A DNA stretch of 64,000 nt from Christiangramia forsetii KT0803 (GCF_000060345.1 NC_008571.1:1798001-1862000), one strand, 5' to 3'; shown: positions 42,018 through 52,144, counted from the stretch's first letter. Notes: generated by a model from the letters alone, not told the origin. Program-made: numbers and translations.

Positions 42018-42054
42018 TTTTAGTATTGAGATTTTAGTATTGAGAATTGAGAAA
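42017..42054. repeat. Short tandem repeat in the hisA-hisH gap
   Basis: The unit TTAGTATTGAGA occurs twice, followed by a shortened GAATTGAGA. It is A/T-rich sequence of a kind also seen in the 41146-41172 and 50260-50300 gaps (TTAGATTTTAGAA-like). No function is claimed. Confidence 0.45.
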
Positions 42055-42079
42055 ATCTTTCTTTCAATCCTAATTTTAA

Positions 42080-42685
42080 TTATTCAGCTAATTCTAACTT
42101 CAAAAAGTTTTTTAAAATTTGTTCTCCGGTGATGCTGCTTTTCTCCGGGTGAAATTGTACTCCGTAGAAATTATCCCGATGTAGAGCCGTGGAATAATTT
42201 ACTCCATATTCGGTTCTGGCAATTTCGTCTTTACATTCCGGAACGTAATAACTATGCACTAGATAAACATACTCCCCTTCTTTTACTTTTTCGAAAAGTG
42301 CTGATTCTAAATTTGAAATCTGGTTCCAACCAATTTGAGGAACTTTTACATGATTACTGAATCTCTTCACTTCAGCATCAAAAATCCCCAGGCCTTTAGT
42401 TTTTCCTTCTTCAGATGAATTACACATTAATTGCATTCCTAAACATATCCCCAGTACTGGTTGCTTAAGTGTAGGAATAACTTCATCAAGCCCTGTAGAT
42501 TTTAGCATTCTCATAGCACTTCCAGCTTCTCCTACACCGGGAAAAATAACTTTATCTGCATTCCTAATTTCTGAAGCATCACTGCTAAGCTCAGCTTCAA
42601 AACCAAGTCTTTTAATAGCAAACTTGATACTCTGAATATTCCCTGCTCCGTAATCTATAATTACTATTTTTTGATTCTCTTTCAT
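42080..42685 (-). CDS. hisH: Imidazole glycerol phosphate synthase, glutaminase subunit
   Basis: This is a 201-residue class I glutamine amidotransferase. The oxyanion strand [10 protein letters not shown], the nucleophile Cys in [11 protein letters not shown] and the His-Glu pair in [11 protein letters not shown] form the triad. [10 protein letters not shown] and the YYV segment contact HisF. It supplies ammonia to HisF from glutamine. It is in the usual place next to hisA/hisF and hisB. Confidence 0.98.
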
Positions 42686-42751
42686 CGTAAAAATTTAATG
42701 AAGTTACTTTAGGAGCGGTTCTCACCCCTCAATTCTAAAGTTTAACTTCTT

Positions 42752-43891
42752 TTAGAGCATTCCTTTTGTAGATGGCAAAATCATCTTTTCGGTATCCCTT
42801 TTCACCGCCATTTTTATCGCTTTTGCAAATGCCTTGAAAATAGCCTCTATCTTGTGATGTTCATTTTTACCTTCCGCCTTTATATTAAGATTCGCTTTAG
42901 CTCCATCGGTAAACGATTTAAAGAAGTGATTGAACATTTCAGTTGGCATCTTACCTATCATCTCTCTACTGAAATCTGCTTCCCAAACCAGCCAGTTTCT
43001 ACCACCAAAATCTATTGCTACCTGGGCAAGACAATCGTCCATAGGCAAACAAAATCCATATCTCTCTATACCTAATTTATTTCCAAGCGCTTTACTGAAG
43101 ACTTCTCCTAAAGCAATCGCCGTATCTTCTATCGTATGGTGCTCATCTACCTCCAAATCACCTTTTACAAGGATTTTAAGATCCATTTGTCCATGTCTGG
43201 CCAATTGATCCAACATATGGTCAAAAAAGTCTATACCAGTACTTATTTCACTTTTTCCGGTTCCGTCGAGATTGAGTTCGATTTTAATATCGGTCTCGTT
43301 GGTTTTGCGTTCTACAGAAGCCGTTCTATCCTGCAACTTCAAAAACTCATAGACCTCCTTCCAGGAATTGGTTTTTAAAGCTATTCTTCGTTCTACCTCA
43401 GATTTGTCATTCTTAACTTCATCTTCTGCAAGATCTTCATGAGTATCTATAAAAATTCCCTGACCCCCAAAGTTCATAGCGAATTCTATATCTGTAAGCC
43501 GATCTCCTACCATGAACGAATTCTTCAAATCATAATCTGAATTACCAATAAATTTCTTTTCCAGTAAACCGGTATTAGGTTTTCTTGTAGAGGCATTATC
43601 TTTCGCAAAGGTTCGGTCTATCAAAACATCACTAAATTCCACCCCTTCATTATTAAAAGTTTTGATAATGAAATCCTGGATTGGCCAGAAATCAGTTTCC
43701 GGAAATTCATCAGTTCCCAAACCATCCTGATTAGTTACCATCACAATCTCGTAATCCAGTTCTTTAGCTATTTTACCCAAATAGGCAAATACCTCCGGGT
43801 AAAATTCTAGCTTATCAAGCGTATCAATCTGGTAATCTTCAGGCTCATGAATTAATGTTCCGTCACGATCTACAAATAATATTTTATTCAT
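42752..43891 (-). CDS. hisB: Bifunctional histidinol-phosphatase / imidazoleglycerol-phosphate dehydratase
   Basis: This is a 379-residue fusion. The N-terminal HAD phosphatase (about 1-170) has [12 protein letters not shown] (nucleophile Asp and the acid/base Asp), MVTNQDGLG and [12 protein letters not shown]. The C-terminal IGPD domain (about 185-379) has [31 protein letters not shown] and [18 protein letters not shown], the Mn-binding histidines. It carries out steps 6 and 8. Its first 8 bases overlap the end of hisC, so translation is coupled. Confidence 0.98.
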   Translation of the reverse strand: MNKILFVDRDGTLIHEPEDYQIDTLDKLEFYPEVFAYLGKIAKELDYEIVMVTNQDGLGTDEFPETDFWPIQDFIIKTFNNEGVEFSDVLIDRTFAKDNASTRKPNTGLLEKKFIGNSDYDLKNSFMVGDRLTDIEFAMNFGGQGIFIDTHEDLAEDEVKNDKSEVERRIALKTNSWKEVYEFLKLQDRTASVERKTNETDIKIELNLDGTGKSEISTGIDFFDHMLDQLARHGQMDLKILVKGDLEVDEHHTIEDTAIALGEVFSKALGNKLGIERYGFCLPMDDCLAQVAIDFGGRNWLVWEADFSREMIGKMPTEMFNHFFKSFTDGAKANLNIKAEGKNEHHKIEAIFKAFAKAIKMAVKRDTEKMILPSTKGML

Positions 43892-44936
43892 TCTCTAGTT
43901 CTTTAAAAGCCTTGATCAATTTTTTATTTTCTTCTTTAGTTCCTATCGTGATTCGTAAACAATTTTCACATAGGGGCTGGTTGCTTCTATTTCTAATTAC
44001 GATTCCTTTTTCCAAAAATTGATCATATCGCTTATTAGCATGATCTACTTCAATTAATAGAAAATTAGCATCTGATCTGTATATTTTTGAAACAAAATTA
44101 ACTTCAAGTAATTGTTTAGATAAAATCGTTCTTTCATTCTTAATTTCAGCTACTTGTAATTTTATTGAATCTAAATTAAATAATATTTTAAGAGACTCTT
44201 TCTGAGTTAATTGATTCACATTATATGGAGGCTTAATTTTATTCAGAATTGCAATAATTTCGTCTGAAGAATACAGCACTCCCAATCGAATTCCCGCTCT
44301 TCCAAATGCTTTGGAAAAAGTTTGAGTAACAATAAGATTAGGAAAATCTTCTAGTCTATGTATCCAGCTTTTACTATCTGAAAAGTCAATATACGCCTCG
44401 TCAATTACCACGAGTCCGTTAAACTTTTCCAGGATCATTTCTATTTTTTCAGCCTCAAATGAGTTTCCCGAAGGATTATTTGGAGAACAAAGAAAAATGA
44501 TCTTGGTATCTTTAGTGATTTGTTTAAAGATTGCGGTAAGATCGGGCTCAAAATCATGATTTAACAGCACCTCCCTATTTTCGATATTATTGATATCAGA
44601 AAGCACCTTATACATGCCATAGGTTGGTGGAAGCGTGATCACATTATCTTTCCCCGGTTCGCAAAATGCCCTAAAAATTAGATCTAAAACTTCATCACTT
44701 CCATTACCTAGCAAAATATTATTTGGGGAAACTCCCCTGGTTTCCGATAACTTTTCCTTTACCGATGTTTGCTGCGGATCCGGATATCTATTCAATCCGT
44801 TATCATTTGGGTTTTCATTCGCATCCAGAAAAACCATCTCAGCTCCCTGTGTTTTAAACTCATCTCTGGCCGAAGAATAAGGCTTTAAACCAGCCACATT
44901 AGGTCTTACCAGCTTGTTTATATTAAAATCCTTCAT
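43884..44936 (-). CDS. hisC: Histidinol-phosphate aminotransferase
   Basis: This is a 350-residue class I/II PLP aminotransferase. It shows [20 protein letters not shown] (substrate and cofactor contacts), [41 protein letters not shown] (the Asp that pairs with the PLP ring) and [17 protein letters not shown] with the Schiff-base Lys. The start codon directly abuts the hisD stop and the end overlaps hisB. It converts imidazole-acetol phosphate to histidinol phosphate. Confidence 0.97.
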   Translation of the reverse strand: MKDFNINKLVRPNVAGLKPYSSARDEFKTQGAEMVFLDANENPNDNGLNRYPDPQQTSVKEKLSETRGVSPNNILLGNGSDEVLDLIFRAFCEPGKDNVITLPPTYGMYKVLSDINNIENREVLLNHDFEPDLTAIFKQITKDTKIIFLCSPNNPSGNSFEAEKIEMILEKFNGLVVIDEAYIDFSDSKSWIHRLEDFPNLIVTQTFSKAFGRAGIRLGVLYSSDEIIAILNKIKPPYNVNQLTQKESLKILFNLDSIKLQVAEIKNERTILSKQLLEVNFVSKIYRSDANFLLIEVDHANKRYDQFLEKGIVIRNRSNQPLCENCLRITIGTKEENKKLIKAFKELENE

Positions 44937-46220
44937 CTAATTAATATCTTTTAATCTAAGACTCACCGCATTCTTGTGCGCTTGTAAACCTTCTGCTTCT
45001 GCCATCAATTCAATGGAAGGACCTATTTTTTTAATCCCTTCTTCTGAAATTTTTTGAAAAGTAAGCGTCTTCATAAAACTATCCAGATTTACCCCACTAT
45101 ACTGCTTTGCATAACCATTTGTTGGTAACGTATGATTGGTTCCCGAAGCATAATCTCCGGCACTTTCAGGCGTATAATTCCCAATAAAAACCGAACCTGC
45201 ATTAATAATTCCCTGAACAAAATAATCTTCATTTTTAGATGATATTATAAAGTGTTCCGGTCCATATTCATTGATAAGTTCCAGTGCTTCTTCTTTAGAA
45301 CCTACCAATATTAGTCTTGAATTCTCAATAGCCTTTTCAGCAATACTCTTACGAGGTAAATCTTTTATTTGAGATTCAATTTCATCTGAAACTTTATTGA
45401 TAAACGATTCTGAAGTTGAAACCATAATTACCTGGCTGTCTTTACCATGTTCTGCCTGGCTCAAAAGATCTGAGGCAACATAAGCAGCATTGGCAGAATC
45501 ATCTGCAAAAACAAGCAATTCTGAAGGTCCTGCCGGCATATCTATGGCTACCTGGTATTTTGTAGCAAGTTGCTTGGCAACAGTCACAAATTGATTTCCC
45601 GGACCAAATATTTTATAAACCTGAGGCACATCTTCAGTTCCGAAGGTCATGGCTCCGATGGCCTGAATCCCTCCTATTTTAAAGATTTGAGTAACACCAC
45701 AAAGTTCGGCAGTATAAAGTATTGCAGGGTTTAAATTGCCATTTTTATCTGGAGGCGTACATAGTACAATTTCCTCACATCCGGCGAGTTTGGCAGGAAT
45801 TGCCAGCATTAAAATGGACGAAAACAAGGGAGCGGTTCCTCCAGGAATATACAATCCGACTTTCTGGATCGGTTTTTTTTCCTGCCAGCAACTTACTCCA
45901 AAAGTCGTCTCAACGCTAACACGTCCCGTTTTCTGTGCGGAATGAAATTTTTCAATATTCGCTTTAGCAAGTTGAATTGCTGATTTTAATTCTTCTGAAA
46001 TCTCCTTGTCTGCATTTCGTACCTCTGCCTCAGAAACCCTTAGCCTTTCCATCTTTATTCCATCAAAGAGTTCAGTGTATTTCGCAACCGCAGAATTACC
46101 TTTTGTTCGTATCTCATCAAAGATTTGATTTACGGTTTGCTCAATATCAGCAAGCGTTTGAGTAGGCCGTTTTAAAATCTCAGGCCAGTCTGCCTTTGCT
46201 GGATTTAAAATCTTATTCAT
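44937..46220 (-). CDS. hisD: Histidinol dehydrogenase
   Basis: This is a 427-residue enzyme carrying the last two oxidations to histidine with NAD. Family landmarks are GLYIPGGTAPLFSSILMLAIPAKLAGC (nucleotide loop), IGGIQAIGAMTFGTEDVPQVYKIFGPGN, DMPAGPSELLVFAD, SQAEHGKDSQ (zinc-ligand Gln and His), YGPEHFII with the catalytic Glu-His pair, and GDYASGTNHTLPT. It is the second gene of the operon, 21 bases behind hisG. Confidence 0.98.
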   Translation of the reverse strand: MNKILNPAKADWPEILKRPTQTLADIEQTVNQIFDEIRTKGNSAVAKYTELFDGIKMERLRVSEAEVRNADKEISEELKSAIQLAKANIEKFHSAQKTGRVSVETTFGVSCWQEKKPIQKVGLYIPGGTAPLFSSILMLAIPAKLAGCEEIVLCTPPDKNGNLNPAILYTAELCGVTQIFKIGGIQAIGAMTFGTEDVPQVYKIFGPGNQFVTVAKQLATKYQVAIDMPAGPSELLVFADDSANAAYVASDLLSQAEHGKDSQVIMVSTSESFINKVSDEIESQIKDLPRKSIAEKAIENSRLILVGSKEEALELINEYGPEHFIISSKNEDYFVQGIINAGSVFIGNYTPESAGDYASGTNHTLPTNGYAKQYSGVNLDSFMKTLTFQKISEEGIKKIGPSIELMAEAEGLQAHKNAVSLRLKDIN

Positions 46221-46241
46221 TTTATAAATTTTCAGCAGTTA

Positions 46242-47105
46242 TTAAATTACCATTTTTTCAATGGGTGCTACCAGAATCCCTTCCGCTCCATAATTTCTAA
46301 GCTCATCTAAAACTTCCCAAAAGCGATCTTCATTTATTACCGTGTGAACCGAACTCCAGCCTTCTTCAGCAAGCGGCAAAACAGTAGGACTTCTCATCCC
46401 AGGTAAAAGCTCTATTACATCGTCAAGCTTGTCATTTGGGACATTCATAAGGATATATTTAGATGTCCTGGCGGTCAACACAGATTTCATTCTGAATTGC
46501 AACTTTTCAAGAATTGCTTTTCTTCCTTCAGAAATCTGGGGAGAAATAGCAAGAACCGCTTCACTTTTAAGCATTACTTCAACTTCCTTCAATCCATTTT
46601 TAAATAAGGTGCTTCCACTGGAAACAATATCGCAAATAGCATCGGCCAGACCAATATTTGGAGCAATTTCTACAGAACCATTAATAATATGAAGTTCCGC
46701 TGAAATACCTTTCTCTTTTAAAAACTCATTCACTGTATTAGGATAGGAAGTGGCAATTTTTAAACCATCCAGATCTTTAATGCTGGAGTAATTAAAAGAC
46801 TTCGGGACTGCCAGAGAAACTTTACACTTTGAAAAGCCAAGTTTCTCTCCTCTAATAATATCTTTTCCCTTTTCAATTAATACATTCTCCCCAATAATCG
46901 CAACGTCTACTACCCCATCACGCAAATACTGAGGAATATCGCCGTTTCGCAAATACATTACTTCTAAAGGAAAATTCCTCGAAGAAGCCTTTAACTGTTC
47001 TTTTCCGTTGTCGATTGAAATTCCAGCGTCTTTTAAAATGCTAATGGAATCTTCGAATAATCGACCTGATTTTTGAACTGCAATTCTTAATTTTTCTTTA
47101 CTCAT
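46242..47105 (-). CDS. hisG: ATP phosphoribosyltransferase, long form
   Basis: This is a 287-residue protein. LRIAVQKSGRLFEDSISILKDAG and VDVAIIGENVLIEKG form the two-lobed catalytic part, and IASARPIFG is not present on this strand. The PRPP loop is ADAICDIVSSGSTLFKNGLKE. Residues about 215-287 (YILMNVPNDKLDDVIELLPGMRSPTVLPLAEEGWSSVHTVI) are the ACT-like domain that gives the long form its feedback inhibition by histidine, so no HisZ partner is needed. It is the first enzyme gene of the pathway and operon, 90 bases behind the leader peptide, and is controlled by the attenuator just upstream. Confidence 0.98.
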   Translation of the reverse strand: MSKEKLRIAVQKSGRLFEDSISILKDAGISIDNGKEQLKASSRNFPLEVMYLRNGDIPQYLRDGVVDVAIIGENVLIEKGKDIIRGEKLGFSKCKVSLAVPKSFNYSSIKDLDGLKIATSYPNTVNEFLKEKGISAELHIINGSVEIAPNIGLADAICDIVSSGSTLFKNGLKEVEVMLKSEAVLAISPQISEGRKAILEKLQFRMKSVLTARTSKYILMNVPNDKLDDVIELLPGMRSPTVLPLAEEGWSSVHTVINEDRFWEVLDELRNYGAEGILVAPIEKMVI

Positions 47106-47130
47106 AATTTTAATGGCTGCTATTAGAAAT

Positions 47131-47161
47131 AAAAAAACCCGTTTGATTGCTCAAACGGGTT
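47131..47161 (-). terminator. Attenuator terminator of the his operon
   Basis: AACCCGTTTGA and TCAAACGGGTT form a perfect 11-bp stem with a 4-base loop (47136-47161). On the minus strand it is followed by a run of seven T (47131-47137). It sits between the His-rich leader peptide and hisG, so it would cut off the operon unless the ribosome stalls in the leader. Confidence 0.85.
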
Positions 47162-47193
47162 ATGATATTTTAGTTAATGTTACAACATATCAT
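47162..47193 (-). promoter_or_regulatory. Pause or antiterminator stem of the his leader
   Basis: ATGATAT (minus-strand reading of 47187-47193) pairs with ATATCAT (47162-47168), 7 bp with an 18-base loop, directly next to the terminator stem and just behind the leader peptide stop. It may be the alternative structure in the attenuation switch. Full antitermination pairing was not resolved by eye. Confidence 0.45.
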
Positions 47194-47195
47194 AT

Positions 47196-47252
47196 TCACC
47201 TCGCCTGAGCGTGGATAGAAAAATGATGATGATGTACAGTATATTTTCTCAT
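47196..47252 (-). CDS. hisL: Histidine operon leader peptide
   Basis: This is an 18-residue reading frame, MRKYTVHHHHFSIHAQAR, with four consecutive His codons (all CAT) and a fifth (CAC) near the end. It lies between a promoter and a strong terminator in front of hisG. This is the layout of ribosome-mediated attenuation: a shortage of charged tRNA-His stalls the ribosome at the His run and prevents the terminator. The design is known from Enterobacteria. The frame shares no sequence with the E. coli peptide beyond the His run. Confidence 0.85.
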   Translation of the reverse strand: MRKYTVHHHHFSIHAQAR

Positions 47253-47260
47253 TGTGAACG

Positions 47261-47268
47261 CAAATCTA
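47261..47268 (-). promoter_or_regulatory. -7 element of the his operon promoter
   Basis: On the minus strand TAGATTTG fits TAnnTTTG exactly. A TTTT lies 18 bases upstream where TTTG is expected (half match). Transcription would start only a few bases before the leader ATG at 47252, giving a nearly leaderless leader peptide. Confidence 0.55.
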
Positions 47269-47319
47269 ATTAAAAAATTCAGATATAAAACCTGAAATAA
47301 TTATTTTAAGATTTGTTTA

Positions 47320-48135
47320 TTAATTATTACCCAGAATTAATGGCATTCCACTTTCACCAGAACCTATCACTACTACTTTAGAATTAGGAGATTTGGACAA
47401 TTCTATAGTTGCCTGAATACCTTTCTCCTGTAATACCTTATCTGTTAACGATTCGCTAAGAATTCGGTTAGCGGTTGCTTTACCTTCTGCGTCAATACGC
47501 TGACGCTCGGCTTCCTGTTCCGCTTTAGTCAGTCTAAATTCATACTCTAGTGATTCTTGCTCCTGTCTTAGCTTTCTTTCAATCGCATCCTTAATGGTAG
47601 ATGGCAGAGCTACATCCCTAACCAAAATTTCGTTAACCTGAACGTATTGCTCATCAAGTAAGAGATTTGTTTCGTCAAAAATTTCTTTCTGAATTGCTTC
47701 CCTTTTGCTTGCGTATAATTGCTCTGGATTATATCTTCCCACTACAGCTCTCGTTGCTGAACGTATGGCAGGCTGAAGCAAACGCTGAATATAAGCTTCT
47801 CCTTTTTCTTGATGTAATTTTCCCAGCGCCTTATATTCTGGCTGAAACCAAACGGAAGCATCTAAGGATATCTCTAATCCATTTGAAGAAAGAACAGTCA
47901 TTTCTTCATCGATCGATTGCTGACGAACTTCGTAAACAAATACTTTGTTCCAGGGAGCCACAAAATGAAAACCTTCAGATAATGCTGGTTCCTCGGTAAC
48001 CACACCACCCCCAAAGGTTCTATATAAAACTCCGGCCTCACCAGAATCTATCGTAACTGTAGATTTTGCTATAACAATGATTAAAATAACAATACCAATA
48101 AATAGAGGTACTGCAATCTTCGGTAATCTTTCCAT
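47320..48135 (-). CDS. Prohibitin-like SPFH/Band 7 membrane protein
   Basis: This is a 271-residue protein with one N-terminal membrane helix (IAVPLFIGIVILIIVIA) followed by an SPFH domain (GEAGVLYRTFGGGVVTEEPALSEGFHFVAPWNKVFVYEVRQQSIDEEMTVLSSNGLEISLDASVWFQ) and a long charged coiled coil (REAIQKEIFDETNLLL, IERKLRQEQESLEYEFRLTKAEQEAERQRIDAEGKATANRIL). The closing SKVVVIGSGESGMPLILGNN is typical of bacterial prohibitins. It forms membrane ring scaffolds that control proteases or local lipid order. It is 16 bases behind the VWA gene in the same direction. Confidence 0.9.
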   Translation of the reverse strand: MERLPKIAVPLFIGIVILIIVIAKSTVTIDSGEAGVLYRTFGGGVVTEEPALSEGFHFVAPWNKVFVYEVRQQSIDEEMTVLSSNGLEISLDASVWFQPEYKALGKLHQEKGEAYIQRLLQPAIRSATRAVVGRYNPEQLYASKREAIQKEIFDETNLLLDEQYVQVNEILVRDVALPSTIKDAIERKLRQEQESLEYEFRLTKAEQEAERQRIDAEGKATANRILSESLTDKVLQEKGIQATIELSKSPNSKVVVIGSGESGMPLILGNN

Positions 48136-48151
48136 ATATAAAATTTGAAAT

Positions 48152-50185
48152 TTAAATTAGTCCTAAATATTTTCGGTAAAACCACTCAGCGGCAAGAATA
48201 GTAATCAGGATAAACAGGAGGTAGTACCAGTCTATCAAAGGTACGTTTTTTTGGCGGCTTTTCTGAATAGGTTTGAACTTATCATCAGTAAGTAAAGTAT
48301 TTACGAGATCATTAAGTTCATCTGGATAATATAGTTTTGCCTCATTATTCTCTGCAAATGATTGCATTCCAGATAGGTTGGAAGAAACAAACTGCTGTTC
48401 TGTATTATACGCCACTACCTCAAAACTGCCAGATTTAGAGAGATTACTTCCTTGAACGCTTAGTGTATATGTATACTGACCGGTATCTAAATCTCCACCA
48501 TCAAACTGATAAAAATTATTTTTAAGAATTAAATCTGAACTGAATTTCTCATCAGTTTCCTTGTTATTAATGGAAATTTTCAAATTAGCCCCTGCGTCAA
48601 ATTGGTAATTTTCATCAAAATATTGGGCTGAAATAATAACGTTCTGGTTGGCATAATAGAAATTTTCTGAATCTACGGTTAACCGCTGGCGTGATGTTTT
48701 TGAAGCTAAGTTCTGAACCAGTTTTCCTATAAAATCATCAAATTCCTTGAAAGATTTATGATCTAAATACGATTTAGCCCTCCATCGCCAGATATTCTCG
48801 CCAAATAAAAAGCCAGACTTCGGAACACTCTGTGTAACTCCCATTAAAGGCTCTCCGGTAATTAACCCCTGAAGCTCCTGAGAAAGCATCACATTAAATT
48901 TATTTTGGTCAAATTCCAATGGTCCAAACTTATCCAATAATGGAGGATAATCGTCAAAACCTATATTTTCAAACTGGAAAGAACTAAAAGTAGGATTGTA
49001 TACAGGGAAAATTTCCTGGGATTGACTAGTTGCACTTCTGGAGTATCCAAGATCAAGATTATTTAAATAATTCCAGTCCGTTTTAGCACCCGTAATCATC
49101 AAATAATTATAATTTTCTTCAAGAATTTCAGCGACAACATCATTAAACTTTCTATTTACCTGATAAAGTATAATTAATTGATAATCTAATATTTGTAAAT
49201 TTTTATCATCTATATATTTAATATCTGCCGTGCGCTGCTGATTACTCTCAATTGCCTTTTGAAGCGTCCCCAGATCTGGATGGGTTATATCACTTAGAAT
49301 TAAGACTGAAGTTCGTTCATCGATCACTTCAATCGCTAATTTTCGGGTATTATTTACCTTATTTTTTTCAGCAGAGATGGGTTCAATTTCAACCTGATAG
49401 GTTTTTACTCCTAATGAATTTGCGGGTAGTTCAGTTCTAATTATTTCAGAATTAGAACCATTCGAAAAATTCAATTTTTCACTATAAACAATTGTCTGAC
49501 CAGATTTTATACTGAAATCTGCATTTACATTTTCTTCTCCGGAATAATTAAGAAATACCTCTACCGGGAATTTATTATTCAGAAAAGCATACTTATTGAC
49601 ATTTATCCTCTCTACGCTTAAATCTTTATAACTGGTGGTATCCCCAATAATAAGAGGAAAAATATAACTTCCTGCTTTCTTTTTAAAATATCGAAAGTCC
49701 CGTCCCAGGCTTTGATTTCCGTCGGTTAATAATACAATTGCTGATTGATTACTTGAAAAGATCTTTTCAGTTTCCGATAAGGCTGAAAATATATCGGTTT
49801 GGTTTGCAGAAAAATCCAGGGAATCTTTCAACTCCAGTTTCTCTCCAAAATACAATTGGCTTACCTCAAAATTTTCCTGAATCTTCTCATTCCCTGCTAA
49901 AAATTCTGAAATATTACGAAAGCTCTCTTCCTCTTCCAGGTATGAAATTGATTGAGAATTATCTGCCAGCACCACAAGCTCCGGTTTATTGATCTCAAAC
50001 TCTGTAGAGGTAATCTTTGGGTTGATCAGGATTAGAAGCACCAGAAATAATGCCAGCGTTCTTAGGGTGAAGAAGATATAATCCTTCTTAATTTTATCAT
50101 TTTTCTTATACAAATACTGAAAAAAAGCAAACCCCAGCGCTACGATGAGAGCCAGGGCTATATATAATAGTGTATTTATATCCAT
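48152..50185 (-). CDS. VWA-domain membrane protein of unknown function
   Basis: This is a 677-residue protein. Two N-terminal membrane helices (LLYIALALIVALGFAFFQYLY and LRTLALFLVLLILINPKI) are followed by a von Willebrand A-like domain (LVVLADNSQSISYLEEEESFRNI with DNSQS in place of DxSxS, and AIVLLTDGNQSLGRDF). Then come about 400 residues of Ig-like beta-rich sequence and a C-terminal helix (WYYLLFILITILAAEWFYRKYLGLI). The layout matches a conserved flavobacterial family related to Bat/CoxE membrane VWA proteins. The large middle part should face the periplasm. Function is unknown. It is probably co-transcribed with prohibitin. Confidence 0.75.
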   Translation of the reverse strand: MDINTLLYIALALIVALGFAFFQYLYKKNDKIKKDYIFFTLRTLALFLVLLILINPKITSTEFEINKPELVVLADNSQSISYLEEEESFRNISEFLAGNEKIQENFEVSQLYFGEKLELKDSLDFSANQTDIFSALSETEKIFSSNQSAIVLLTDGNQSLGRDFRYFKKKAGSYIFPLIIGDTTSYKDLSVERINVNKYAFLNNKFPVEVFLNYSGEENVNADFSIKSGQTIVYSEKLNFSNGSNSEIIRTELPANSLGVKTYQVEIEPISAEKNKVNNTRKLAIEVIDERTSVLILSDITHPDLGTLQKAIESNQQRTADIKYIDDKNLQILDYQLIILYQVNRKFNDVVAEILEENYNYLMITGAKTDWNYLNNLDLGYSRSATSQSQEIFPVYNPTFSSFQFENIGFDDYPPLLDKFGPLEFDQNKFNVMLSQELQGLITGEPLMGVTQSVPKSGFLFGENIWRWRAKSYLDHKSFKEFDDFIGKLVQNLASKTSRQRLTVDSENFYYANQNVIISAQYFDENYQFDAGANLKISINNKETDEKFSSDLILKNNFYQFDGGDLDTGQYTYTLSVQGSNLSKSGSFEVVAYNTEQQFVSSNLSGMQSFAENNEAKLYYPDELNDLVNTLLTDDKFKPIQKSRQKNVPLIDWYYLLFILITILAAEWFYRKYLGLI

Positions 50186-50300
50186 TTACAATTAGAAGTT
50201 ATGAGCTTTAGGCTCAAAAAGCCAAGTTAATTAAATTATTCTTCGCGCTAAAAATTCATTATCGCTGAAAATCTAACTTATCACTTCTAAAGTCTAAATT

Positions 50301-51047
50301 CTAGGTATGCATTCCTCCATCTACGTGAATAACCTGTCCTGTAACATATGAACTTAGATCACTTCCAAGATAAACACAGGCATTGGCAATATCTTCAGGT
50401 GAACCACCTCTTTTTAATGGAATAGCATCCCTCCATCCCTGTACCGTTTTTTCATCAAGTTTTTCGGTCATTTCAGTTTCAATAAAACCTGGAGCGATAA
50501 CGTTGGTCCTGATATTACGAGAACCTAATTCCTGAGCCATCGACTTGGAAAAACCTATGATCCCTGCTTTAGAAGCGGCATAATTCGCCTGACCCGCATT
50601 TCCGGTTACACCAACCACAGAACTCATATTAATAATACTACCGCTGCGCTGTTTTAACATAGTACGCTGTACCGCTTTGGTCATATTAAAGATAGACTTA
50701 AGATTAACTTCAATAACCTTATCAAAATCTTCTTCACTCATTCTCATTAGAAGATTATCTTTTGTGATCCCTGCATTATTGATTACGATATCGATAGCAC
50801 CAAATTCTTCCACAACCTTATCAACCAAATCCTGGGATTCTTTGAAACTTGCTGCATTAGATTGATAGGCTTTAGCTTTTACTCCAAGAGACTCCAATTC
50901 CTTCGCAAGTTCTTCAGCAGACTGTGAAGAAGAATTGTACGTAAAAGCAACATTGGCTCCATGTTTAGCAAAAACTTCAGCGATACCTTTACCAATTCCG
51001 CGGCTTCCGCCTGTAATTATAGCATTCTTTCCTTCTAATAATTTCAT
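50301..51047 (-). CDS. fabG: 3-oxoacyl-ACP reductase
   Basis: This is a 248-residue short-chain dehydrogenase. The NADPH loop is ITGGSRGIGKGIAEVF, NNAG is at about residue 90, the catalytic Ser is in INMSSVVGVTGN, and the YxxxK pair is in YAASKAG. The C-terminal YVTGQVIHVDGGM is typical of FabG. It reduces 3-oxoacyl-ACP in fatty acid elongation. It follows sucD behind a terminator, so it probably has its own promoter in the 221-base gap. Confidence 0.95.
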   Translation of the reverse strand: MKLLEGKNAIITGGSRGIGKGIAEVFAKHGANVAFTYNSSSQSAEELAKELESLGVKAKAYQSNAASFKESQDLVDKVVEEFGAIDIVINNAGITKDNLLMRMSEEDFDKVIEVNLKSIFNMTKAVQRTMLKQRSGSIINMSSVVGVTGNAGQANYAASKAGIIGFSKSMAQELGSRNIRTNVIAPGFIETEMTEKLDEKTVQGWRDAIPLKRGGSPEDIANACVYLGSDLSSYVTGQVIHVDGGMHT

Positions 51048-51198
51048 CTGTTTATATTTTTTGTTTTTAATCGGTCAGATGTAATTTACCAAAAGTCATT
51101 TCGGTTATTATCGAAATTTCATTATGGCTCATTTCACAAATAATGATCATCCTTAATTGACTTCTCAAATATAGCAAAACCTAAGCAGGCCTCTAATA

Positions 51199-51244
51199 AA
51201 AAATCCTTCTGAAATATCCCGAAAACGGAATTAAACAGAAGGAT
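51199..51244 (-). terminator. Terminator behind sucD
   Basis: ATCCTTCTG (51203-51211) and CAGAAGGAT (51236-51244) form a 9-bp stem with a 24-base loop. On the minus strand a T run (TTTTTATT) follows. It lies about 25 bases behind the sucD stop. Confidence 0.7.
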
Positions 51245-51268
51245 TCTCAAAAAAATTATATTCTATTT

Positions 51269-52144
51269 CTAGCTGTTTAAAACTTCAGCTACTTTTTTTC
51301 CAATTTCAGCTGGAGAATCTACTACGTGAATTCCGTTCTCTCTCAAAATTTTCTTCTTAGCCTGAGCTGTATCTTCACTTCCACCAACGATCGCACCAGC
51401 ATGTCCCATAGTACGTCCTGCAGGAGCAGTTTCACCAGCGATAAAACCAACAACCGGCTTTCTGTTTCCGTTTTGTTTAACCCACTGAGCAGCATCTGCT
51501 TCTAACTGACCACCAATCTCACCGATCATTACGATACATTCAGTCTCTTCATCATTCATCAATAATTCAACAGCCTCTTTCGTGGTAGTTCCAATAATTG
51601 GATCTCCACCAATACCGATAGCCGTTGTAATTCCAAGACCTTGTTTTACAACCTGATCTGCAGCTTCGTAGGTAAGCGTCCCAGACTTGGAAACGATTCC
51701 TACTTTACCTTTTTTAAACACAAAACCTGGCATAATACCAACTTTCGCTTCTCCAGGAGTGATAACACCAGGACAGTTAGGACCAATTAATCTACAATCG
51801 CGATCTTTAATATAATCTGAAGCTTTTACCATATCGGCAACAGGGATACCTTCAGTAATAGTAATAATCACCTTAATACCTGCATCTGCAGCTTCCATAA
51901 TTGCATCTGCAGCAAAAGCTGGCGGCACAAAAATAATAGTTACATCAGCCCCGGTTTGTTCTACAGCATCAGATACTGTATTAAATACCGGTTTGTTAAG
52001 GTGTTTTTGACCTCCTTTACCAGGAGTTACACCACCAACTACATTTGTACCGTATTCTATCATTTGCTCGGCATGGAAAGTACCTTCACTTCCCGTAAAA
52101 CCCTGCACAATTACTTTAGAATCTTTATTAACTAAAACGCTCAT
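51269..52144 (-). CDS. sucD: Succinyl-CoA ligase alpha subunit
   Basis: This is a 291-residue protein. The CoA-binding N-terminal domain starts [43 protein letters not shown]. The middle has [22 protein letters not shown], and the phospho-His loop is [14 protein letters not shown]. It forms succinyl-CoA synthetase with SucC (not in the window) in the TCA cycle. In Bacteroidota the alpha subunit gene often stands apart from sucC and near the lpx/efp and fabG genes, as here. Confidence 0.97.
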   Translation of the reverse strand: MSVLVNKDSKVIVQGFTGSEGTFHAEQMIEYGTNVVGGVTPGKGGQKHLNKPVFNTVSDAVEQTGADVTIIFVPPAFAADAIMEAADAGIKVIITITEGIPVADMVKASDYIKDRDCRLIGPNCPGVITPGEAKVGIMPGFVFKKGKVGIVSKSGTLTYEAADQVVKQGLGITTAIGIGGDPIIGTTTKEAVELLMNDEETECIVMIGEIGGQLEADAAQWVKQNGNRKPVVGFIAGETAPAGRTMGHAGAIVGGSEDTAQAKKKILRENGIHVVDSPAEIGKKVAEVLNS

